A stretch of DNA of 64,000 bases from assembly GCF_003612125.1 (NCBI RefSeq), contig NZ_RAWI01000007.1, positions 1 through 64,000 on the forward strand. Direction: 5' to 3'. The notes beneath the pieces are model-generated. The model searched no databases. It had not been told where the DNA came from and saw nothing but the letters and a program-made list of their open reading frames with translations. This document shows, one piece after another, positions 23,971-30,996 of this stretch (position 1 is the first letter of the stretch; each line of letters opens with the position of its first letter). The position numbers were made by a program, and so were the translations under genes. The stretch comes from Corallococcus praedator. GTDB lineage: Bacteria > Myxococcota > Myxococcia > Myxococcales > Myxococcaceae.

Positions 23971-25563
23971 ATGAAGCTCTCTCGTCGAAAGCTGTTCGGG
24001 TTGGCCCTCGGGGCCACCCAGCTGGGACTCATGGCGCGCTATGGGCTGTCCACGGCTTCGGCCGCGCCGGTCCCGGGACGTCCCACCAAGCTGCTGGCCA
24101 TCTGGCTGGATGGAGGCCTCCACTGGGAGAGCTTCTTCGCCCCGCTGTCGCGCGCGGGCATCAACAAGTTCATCCCCCCGGCGCAGGGCGGCGTCATCCC
24201 CTGGGGCTACCTGCCGGACCAGGTGGAGAACTTCGACCGCTCTCCGGCGGACCTGGACGCGCCCGGACCGGTGCGCAAGCTTCGCGGGCCCATCTACTGG
24301 AACTGGGCGAACCCGGCCGACACGCGGGGCGCGAACCCTGTCGTGAACAACCAGCAGCTCTTCCGCCCCTGGGGCTATGCGTGGGCGGACCCCACGTACA
24401 AGCTCTTCGAGAAGGCCTCGCTGCTCGTGGGGGCGGACCAGAACACCGCCGCGCACGCGAGCGGCATCGTCGCGAGCATGTGCGGCGTCGCGGGCGCGAG
24501 CTTCCGGGCCCCGGCGGTGCAGGCCGTCATCGCCAACGCCATGGCCAGCCGCTTCCCCGACCGGCCCATCCCCAACGTCAGCCTGGGCGGCACGCTTCCC
24601 ACGGCGCTCGGGCTGCCCGCGCTGGCGAACCCGACGGTGCTGCGCTCCGCGGCCTCGGTGGAGCCGACGCTGTCCGACAGGCGCGACAGCGCCTGGAAGG
24701 GCCTGCGCACGCGCACCGACGTGCCCGACCTCGCCTTCGATGGCTCGCCCCGCGAGGGCACGGTGCCGGCCACGGCGGTGGACGCCGCGCTCCTCAAGGT
24801 CCTGCGCGCTGAAAGGGGCGTGTCCACGAGCGGCACCGACGCGCTGCTCGAACAGCTCTATGAGACCTACAAGGGCGAGAGCAGGACCATTCGCCGCGAC
24901 ATCCTCTCCGTGCTCGGCAACACCCCGGCGTGGGAGCACCTCAAGCAGGACGCTCGCTACCCGGTGGATTGGACGGCGTGCATCGGCTACGCGGACGCGT
25001 GCGGCCCGGGCGCGTCGATGGGCTCCTATGACTTCGCGCTGCGGCTCTTGAAGTCAGACCTGGTGACGTCGGTGAACCTGCGGGCGTCGAGCTTCAACAA
25101 CTTCACCTTCGACACCCACAGCGCCAACGGCGTCCAGATGCACACCAACCACCTGCGCATCGCGCTCGAGATGGTGGGCCAGATGTGCATCGAGATGAGC
25201 CTCACCCCCAGCAAGACCGACCCGGCACGGTCGCTGCTGGATGAGACGCTCGTGTATGTCTACAGCGACTTCGGGCGGACGTTCCCGAAGCAGGGCAGTG
25301 ACCACCACCCGGCGACGTGCGCCCTCCTGGTGGGCGGCGGCATCCAGGGCAACCAGATGCTCGGCGGCTACGATGAGACGATGAACGGCTCGCCCATGGG
25401 AGCGCCCGTGGCGCTGGTGGAGGAGGACGGGCAGCGGACGCTGCGCGCCCCACGCTCGCAGGACATCGCGGCGACGGTGATGAACGCCTTTGGGCTGGCG
25501 CCGGGAAAGGACTTCTTCATTCCCGGGGGCTACGGCGTCTACGACGGCGTCGTGAAGGGCTGA
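23971..25563 (+). CDS. DUF1501 family protein, Tat-exported
   Basis: This 530-residue protein has a twin-arginine leader (SRRKLFGLALGATQLG) cleaved after STASAAP. The mature protein has LLAIWLDGGLHWESFF near the N-terminus, VSLGGTLP, and in the C-terminal part VYSDFGRTFPKQGSDHHPATCALLVGGG, which is the DUF1501 signature. DUF1501 belongs to the sulfatase/alkaline-phosphatase-like superfamily, but its catalytic activity has not been shown. The third gene of the heme-protein operon. Confidence 0.85.
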   Translation: MKLSRRKLFGLALGATQLGLMARYGLSTASAAPVPGRPTKLLAIWLDGGLHWESFFAPLSRAGINKFIPPAQGGVIPWGYLPDQVENFDRSPADLDAPGPVRKLRGPIYWNWANPADTRGANPVVNNQQLFRPWGYAWADPTYKLFEKASLLVGADQNTAAHASGIVASMCGVAGASFRAPAVQAVIANAMASRFPDRPIPNVSLGGTLPTALGLPALANPTVLRSAASVEPTLSDRRDSAWKGLRTRTDVPDLAFDGSPREGTVPATAVDAALLKVLRAERGVSTSGTDALLEQLYETYKGESRTIRRDILSVLGNTPAWEHLKQDARYPVDWTACIGYADACGPGASMGSYDFALRLLKSDLVTSVNLRASSFNNFTFDTHSANGVQMHTNHLRIALEMVGQMCIEMSLTPSKTDPARSLLDETLVYVYSDFGRTFPKQGSDHHPATCALLVGGGIQGNQMLGGYDETMNGSPMGAPVALVEEDGQRTLRAPRSQDIAATVMNAFGLAPGKDFFIPGGYGVYDGVVKG

Positions 25564-25585
25564 ACGCGGACCAGGGGACGCGCGC

Positions 25586-26677
25586 TCAGAGTCCGTGGCG
25601 GGTGCGCCAGTAGGGCGCATCCGGCCAGCGCTGCTCGCTGCGGTAGATGCGCAGGGCTTCGCGTCGGTAGTCATCGAAGGCGCGCGTGAGACGGGCGCCA
25701 TAGGCCGGCAGGGCGCTGGTGTCACCGCGAGCGTCGGCGACGAGCGCGGAAGCGGCGTCGATGCCCGTGCGCAGGGCGAGCGTCAGGCCGTGCGCGGAGA
25801 TGGGGTCGTAGGTGAGCGCGGCGTCGCCAACGGCCACCCAGTTCGGGCCGTGCGGCGTCGCGAGCCGGGCACTGCCGGCGTCGACGAAACGCGGGAGGCC
25901 TTCGAGCGTCGCGCCATGGGCCTCCAGGCGGGCCCGGGTGTGCGTCGAAGCGGCGAGGAGCGCGCCCATGCCTTCCGCGGAGCGCGCGCTCGGCACGTGG
26001 TGCAGGGCGGCCTCGGTGAAGAGAGAGAGGACGAAGCGCCCGCCGGGGACAGGCGCCGAGTACCAGAAGCCCTCGGGCACGGCCTCGATGAGCGTGAACG
26101 CCTCGTCGATGGGCCGGGTCGCGCGCGCGAAGGCGAAGAGCGCCACCTGCTCCCACGCCGTCTCGCGCTGCACACCCTGGCGGCGCGCGAAGGAGGCCGC
26201 CCGTCCCGACGCGTCGACCCCGTAGCGAGCGCTGACCGCCGGGTGCCCGGCACTCGCCTCCGCGCGCCAGACGCCATTCTCGCATCGCAGATCGCGCGGC
26301 GCTTCGCCCTCGAACAGGCGCGCCCCCACCTCGGCGGCCCGCTCGCGCAGCAGGGTCTCGAAGCGCGCGCGGTCCACGTGGAAGCCGTGTCCGCGCGGAT
26401 CGCGCAGGAAGTCGTGCCACGTGAGCGCGGCGCTGCCCCACGCGGAGGCATTCGCGTGGCAGGGCAGGGGCCCGTCCGCGAGGAAACGCTCGCGAAGCCC
26501 CAGGTGCTCAAGGAGGGCCATCGCCCCGGGCGAAAGGCTCTCACCGATGCGCTCGCCCGGCTGCGCGCGCCCGAAGACGGCCACGCGCAGGCCCGAGCGG
26601 GCGAGCGCGATGGCCGACGCGCACCCGGCCGGCCCCGCGCCAACGACGACGACGTCTGCTTCAAGCTCGCGCGTCAC
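25586..26677 (-). CDS. LodB-like FAD-dependent oxidoreductase (maturase of LodA-type quinoprotein)
   Basis: This protein has about 363 residues. The N-terminal Rossmann motif is VVVGAGPAGCASAIALARSGL. A LGLRERF helix follows, and the FAD-binding end reads WVAVGDAALTYDPISAHGLTLAL. This layout belongs to the tryptophan-halogenase-related flavoproteins called LodB/GoxB, which help form the cysteine tryptophylquinone cofactor of their partner. The GTG at 26677 is chosen because it lies four bases after the LodA stop; a TTG at 26710 would overlap by 29 bp. Translationally coupled to the upstream lodA-like gene. Confidence 0.87.
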   Translation of the reverse strand: MTRELEADVVVVGAGPAGCASAIALARSGLRVAVFGRAQPGERIGESLSPGAMALLEHLGLRERFLADGPLPCHANASAWGSAALTWHDFLRDPRGHGFHVDRARFETLLRERAAEVGARLFEGEAPRDLRCENGVWRAEASAGHPAVSARYGVDASGRAASFARRQGVQRETAWEQVALFAFARATRPIDEAFTLIEAVPEGFWYSAPVPGGRFVLSLFTEAALHHVPSARSAEGMGALLAASTHTRARLEAHGATLEGLPRFVDAGSARLATPHGPNWVAVGDAALTYDPISAHGLTLALRTGIDAASALVADARGDTSALPAYGARLTRAFDDYRREALRIYRSEQRWPDAPYWRTRHGL

Positions 26678-26681
26678 CGCG

Positions 26682-28550
26682 TCAGTCTTCAGAGGCCCAG
26701 ATGTACTCAAGGCCTGTCATCGCCGGCTGGTCGTGTTCAATCTGCCGGCCCGTCTCCACCCACACTTCGCCAGGAAACGCGCCCCCCGGTCCGGGCAGCG
26801 CTTCGACGATGCCGACCTGCGCCCATTCGCGGATGAACTTGTTGATGGCTTCCTTCGAGGGGTAGATCTGCGGCGGGAACGTCGGCTTCATCGGGTAGCG
26901 GATTCCGCGCAGCCATTTCACGCGCTTCTCGAAGCCGAACTCCCGCTCCTTCTCGTTGGCGGGCGTCTTGGGGTCCATCAGCTTCTCGTACTGCTGCTCG
27001 CTGAGCACGTCGTTCGGCACGCGCGCGGGCCAGAACGTCGGCAGGTAGTCATCGACGTAGGGCACGTAGGCCGACAGGCAGGACGAGGTGTCGGTCTGCC
27101 ACGGCGTCGCCATCCAGCGGGTGATGTCGCCCGCCGTCGAACCGTCCAGCGGCCCACCGCGCATGAGGGCAATCGAGGAGATGAGCTGCGGGCCGTAGTC
27201 GGGCTCCGGAGCGGCGCGGCGCTTGATGCGAAACGGCTCCGCGTAGAGCAGCGGGTTGCGCATCGGCCACGTGAACTCCGCGCCGGGGTGGAAGGGTCCA
27301 CCGAGCACCTCGTCGAGCACGGCGCGATCGATGAGCCGCACCTGTTCTGCGGCGCTCAGGCTCTCCCAGGGCGGAGGGGCCGCGGGCTTCCCATCCGCCA
27401 CGAAGTCGCCGTCCGCCCACTGTTCGAGCCACCGGTACTGGGTCGGCAGGATGGCCATCCACGCGCGCGGGCCGGCCTTGGTGACGTCGATGGTCATCGC
27501 ATCGCCGTAATAGGCGGGGAGGGAGGCCGGCTGCGGGGCGTTGTAGTTGGCGTTCCTGAACCAGTCGAAGACGCGGAAGCGGAGCGCGCGGGACGCCTCG
27601 GAAGGATCATTGAGGCGGGCGACGAGCGCGGGATCGGTGAAGTCGCTCGGCGAGCCGAAGCCGAAGTCGCGCGCGAAGCCTGCGTTCACCCACTGGGTGA
27701 GCGTGAAGCGCCGGAGCAGGGCGTAGATGTGCTCGGAGAACTTCGGGCGCTCGGGCATCCGCGCCGGCTCGAGCTCGGTCGCGACCTGGAACAACAGGTC
27801 CCAGCCGGTGACGATGCCCTGCACGCCCGGCGCGTAGTCCGGCGGACCGACGAGGACCCAGGCGCCCTTCGCCTCATAGGTTTTTCCCTCGTACTCGACC
27901 GTCGCGTCGACCGGCCCATCGGAGGTGTCATCGTGCCAGCCTTCGTTGTTGGCGAACGTGGTCGCGGGCTTGCCGTCGAAGCTCGCCGCCTCGCCTCGGC
28001 CGCCAAGGAACACGAGGCGCCCCTTGGCGTCGGTGTGCAGCTCCCCCAGATAGACCGACCTGCTCATGAAGCGGCCGTTGAGCGCGAAGGAAGCCTCGTT
28101 GCCCAGCGCGTTGATGTTCTTGCCGGCGATGGTGACGGCGGGCGGAGTGATCGCGAGGCTCGCGCGCTCGGGGCCCGGCACGTTCGCGTTGCGCAGCGTG
28201 CTCACGATGCCCGGGGTGCCATCGATGAGGCCTTGGGACTCGGGGATGTCGAGCGCCTGCTCGAAGTCGAACCACGCCGCCTTCTTGTTCGCGACCTCCA
28301 CCTTCCACGTGATGCGCGCGTCGTCCGCGGTGATCTCCTTGACGACCTCTCCGCGCGCGTCGAGCCCATAGACGCGAAAGCGCGCGGCTTGCCGCTTGAT
28401 GCGGCCGCTCGCATCACGGTAGGCGCCCTTGTCGCGAGGAGCGCCTGGCTGCTCGGGTCCGAAGAAATACCCGTCAGGGCTGTTGCCGACCCTCGCGACG
28501 CCGATCGACGGATAGATGGCGAAATGCGTGATGACCTGCGGCTCGCTCAT
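26682..28550 (-). CDS. LodA/GoxA-like CTQ amino-acid oxidase
   Basis: This 622-residue protein matches LodA/GoxA. It opens THFAIYPSIGVARVGNSPDGYFFGPE, continues with KDGTIKRQ-like GRIKRQAARFRVY, then NNEGWHDDTSDGPVDATV and WVLVGPPDYAPG, and closes with WMATPWQTDTSSC, DDYLPTFWPARVPN, and KRVKWLRG. In this family a Cys is crosslinked to a downstream Trp to make cysteine tryptophylquinone; the Cys at about residue 488 and a Trp near 504 or 543 are candidates. Members oxidise lysine or glycine and release hydrogen peroxide, which can be antimicrobial. No signal peptide is evident. The ATG at 28550 is chosen as the common family start. Confidence 0.9.
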   Translation of the reverse strand: MSEPQVITHFAIYPSIGVARVGNSPDGYFFGPEQPGAPRDKGAYRDASGRIKRQAARFRVYGLDARGEVVKEITADDARITWKVEVANKKAAWFDFEQALDIPESQGLIDGTPGIVSTLRNANVPGPERASLAITPPAVTIAGKNINALGNEASFALNGRFMSRSVYLGELHTDAKGRLVFLGGRGEAASFDGKPATTFANNEGWHDDTSDGPVDATVEYEGKTYEAKGAWVLVGPPDYAPGVQGIVTGWDLLFQVATELEPARMPERPKFSEHIYALLRRFTLTQWVNAGFARDFGFGSPSDFTDPALVARLNDPSEASRALRFRVFDWFRNANYNAPQPASLPAYYGDAMTIDVTKAGPRAWMAILPTQYRWLEQWADGDFVADGKPAAPPPWESLSAAEQVRLIDRAVLDEVLGGPFHPGAEFTWPMRNPLLYAEPFRIKRRAAPEPDYGPQLISSIALMRGGPLDGSTAGDITRWMATPWQTDTSSCLSAYVPYVDDYLPTFWPARVPNDVLSEQQYEKLMDPKTPANEKEREFGFEKRVKWLRGIRYPMKPTFPPQIYPSKEAINKFIREWAQVGIVEALPGPGGAFPGEVWVETGRQIEHDQPAMTGLEYIWASED

Positions 28551-28678
28551 GACAACCCCCCGTGGGAAGCAAGACACCATCATTCGGGGGCGACCGGCCG
28601 AGCGTCAATGGCACCCGCCAGGATTGGCGAAGCGGTCAGACTGACCTCACCCCCGGCATCACAGGGTTCAGGTCGCAA

Positions 28679-29452
28679 TCATAGAGGGCGGCCCGGCCGA
28701 CCGATGAGGTAGGTGATGACCATTCCCGGCGTGCGATAGACTCCGCTGCCCCAGCGATACCCATGGGTGTCGAGCCCCTCGGTCAGCTTGTCGAGGTCCT
28801 CCGGGGTATAGGTCCTCAGCGACGACACCACGCCATCCCAGAGGATGATGAGGGGAATGATGGGCACCAGGTAGGTGAGGACCAGTCGCCACCAGTGCAG
28901 CGGGCGGATGAGCAGGGTGAAGACCCACACGAGGGGCACGACGAGCAGGAGTTGGATGAGGAGGTACGGCAGCGAGCGCTGGGTCAGCTCGTAGGCGGCG
29001 AAGGGGGCCCCGCGCGCGGCGGCATCCGCGAGGAGTGCGCGGGCCTGCTCCGGGGGGAAGTGGTGCAGCCCCTCGAAGAGGGTCCGCACGCCCGTCAGTT
29101 CCTCGGGGATGCGCGTGGCGTCCACCGGGGTGTCCCGGTAGTGCGCGCCGGGAGGCAGCTCCTGCACCGGGGTGGGATGGAGGTCGGTGAGCGTCACCTC
29201 GGCCCCGCCGTGTGCCGCGCGCAGCGCCGGGAGCAGGGTGCGCCACGGGCCCCCCGTTCCGGAGCAGAGGTCGACGATCTGGTCCGTGCCGGCCGTGCGG
29301 AGCAGCTCCGCCAACTGCGGCACCACGGTGTCGTAGGGCCGCACGCGGTCGAGCACGACGCGGAGGTAGTCGACCTCGCCACGGCGCAACGGCCCGGGCA
29401 GCCACGGTTGGTCGAGAAATTCGAAGAGCTGGAGGCGAGGGAGCAGGGGCAT
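28679..29452 (-). CDS. membrane-associated class I methyltransferase-like protein
   Basis: This protein has 257 residues. Residues 1-150 hold a SAM-binding Rossmann fold with QIVDLCSGTGGPWRTLLPAL (motif I), VTLTDLHPTPV (acidic motif II), and DATRIPEELTGVRTLFEGLHHF. The C-terminal third has two long hydrophobic helices (SLPYLLIQLLLVVPLVWVF and WWRLVLTYLVPIIPLIILW), which is uncommon for small methyltransferases and implies a membrane-bound or lipid substrate. The ATG at 29452 places PRLQLFEFLDQPW at the start, as in related proteins. Confidence 0.85.
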   Translation of the reverse strand: MPLLPRLQLFEFLDQPWLPGPLRRGEVDYLRVVLDRVRPYDTVVPQLAELLRTAGTDQIVDLCSGTGGPWRTLLPALRAAHGGAEVTLTDLHPTPVQELPPGAHYRDTPVDATRIPEELTGVRTLFEGLHHFPPEQARALLADAAARGAPFAAYELTQRSLPYLLIQLLLVVPLVWVFTLLIRPLHWWRLVLTYLVPIIPLIILWDGVVSSLRTYTPEDLDKLTEGLDTHGYRWGSGVYRTPGMVITYLIGRPGRPL

Positions 29453-29502
29453 CGAGAAGAGGATAGCGCCTGCGCGCGACTCCCATCCCCTGAATCCCGA
29501 CG

Positions 29503-30390
29503 CTATACCGCGCGGGCAATCCCCCGGCGCTCCATGAAGTCCCGCAGCTCGGGCCACCGGGCGACCAGGACCTCGAAGTCGCCGGGGCGCGCGGGCTGCA
29601 GGGAGGCCAGCGCGGCATCGATGGCGGCCGCGTGGGTGGCCGGGTCCAGGGCGTCCAGGGCGAAGGCCCTGATGAGCTTGAGGTGGCGGATGTCCCGCCC
29701 CCCCAGCGCATCCGCCTCGCCCGCCCGCGCATCCAGCGCCGCCACCGCGCCAGCGGGGTTGCCTTCACGGCAGAGGAGCGCGACCTCCGGAAGCAGCGCG
29801 TACATGGGAGGCAGACCGCCGTTCCGCTTGCGGCCCTCCTCCAGCCATGCGCGCGCGGAGGTCAGGTCTCCCTGGGCGAAGCGCGCCGTGGCGATCATGT
29901 TGGGCATCCACCGGTGTATCACCGGCACGGAGCCCCGTAGATTGCGGGAGCGCTCCACGGAGCCGAAGAACTCCAGCGCGCGCGCTGCGTCTCCCAGCGC
30001 GAGCTGGCACTGACCCATCATGGCGACCGACACCGCCCGCTGTGCCCCCTGGGTGCTGCGGCGGGCGGCTTCCTCGAAGCGGCGGATGGCTTCCGGGTAG
30101 TCCCCCGCGCCGAAGAAGGAGATCCCCTCATTGTAGGCCGCCGCCCAGCGACGGATCCGCCAGTAGAAGAAGGCGAACAGCACCAGGAACACGGTGACGA
30201 TGAGCGGGATGAACAGCCGAGGCCCCAGGGACTCGAGAAGCTCGCCCCCTCCGCGGCTGGCGTGCTGATAGGCGAAGAGGAAGACGACGACGCAAGCCAG
30301 CCAGATGAGGCCCCGCTGCACCGACAAGAATGGAAAGGGTTTGAGGTGGGGCTCTTTCGGCAGGGGAAGTTCGTTCATCTGGAAGTCCAT
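29503..30390 (-). CDS. membrane-anchored TPR protein
   Basis: This 295-residue protein has two N-terminal membrane helices (WLACVVVFLFAYQHA and FIPLIVTVFLVLFAFFYW). A soluble helical part follows, with tetratricopeptide-like repeats beginning YNEGISFFGAGDYPEAIRRFEEAARR and MGQCQLALGDAARALEFF. The repeats probably face the cytoplasm and bind a partner. The upstream start could be at MNELPLP (30378) instead of MDFQ; both precede the first helix. Head-to-tail with the methyltransferase but separated by 50 bp. Confidence 0.8.
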   Translation of the reverse strand: MDFQMNELPLPKEPHLKPFPFLSVQRGLIWLACVVVFLFAYQHASRGGGELLESLGPRLFIPLIVTVFLVLFAFFYWRIRRWAAAYNEGISFFGAGDYPEAIRRFEEAARRSTQGAQRAVSVAMMGQCQLALGDAARALEFFGSVERSRNLRGSVPVIHRWMPNMIATARFAQGDLTSARAWLEEGRKRNGGLPPMYALLPEVALLCREGNPAGAVAALDARAGEADALGGRDIRHLKLIRAFALDALDPATHAAAIDAALASLQPARPGDFEVLVARWPELRDFMERRGIARAV

Positions 30391-30554
30391 GACGTGGCGG
30401 GTAATGCCAGTCGTATCTTGAATGGCGCTTCACATGCCACTCTCCAGGGACAGCGCATTCCACGGGATGGGCAGGCGCTCGGCCGGGCGCAGGAGTGCGG
30501 CGGCGCTCCACGAGGGAATCGTCAAGCCGGACTCCGAGCCCTGTCGTGCATCCC

Positions 30555-30945
30555 ATGGCCTATCCCGCCCAACAGCCTCATGCGCCCTTGCCCCCCGGCA
30601 CGCCAGCGCCGCCCCTCGATGCTTCGGTGACCCCGGACCCGAGAATCACCCTCGAGGATTTTCGCGGGACCCCAGCTGGTGCTGGTGTTCTACCCGGCTG
30701 ACCGGAGCCCGGTGTGCACCGACGAGCTGGCGCTCTTCAACGAACTGCTGCCGGAGTTCGAACGCTACAAGGCCCGGGTGGTGGCCATCTCCTGCGACAG
30801 CGCGTGGTGCCACGCGGCCCTCGCCCGCGACCTCGCCGGACACCGTCCCCTCGCTCATCGCCGCCCTCCAGGACGGGAGCGCCGCATCGGTCGGGTCCTT
30901 CCGACGTTCTTCCAGGTTTCACATGGAAATCCAGACCCCCCCTAG
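30555..30945 (+). pseudogene. peroxiredoxin (AhpC/TSA type) remnant
   Basis: A frame starts APLPPGTPAPPLDASV..PRITLEDFRG, then shifts and continues as LVFYPADRSPVCTDELALFNELLPEF with the peroxidatic Cys in SPVCT, and VVAISCDSAWCHAALARD. It then loses frame again. At least two frame changes and a deleted 3' half make it non-functional. Confidence 0.82.
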
Positions 30946-30996
30946 CCGCGTCCAGGCAGGCTCTCCTATGCTGGGACGCGAGGGGGGTACAAATTG

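Noticed and set aside
26421-28712. A 763-codon plus-strand open frame over the lodA-like gene
   Set aside because: It is antisense to a full-length LodA homologue and of unnatural composition.
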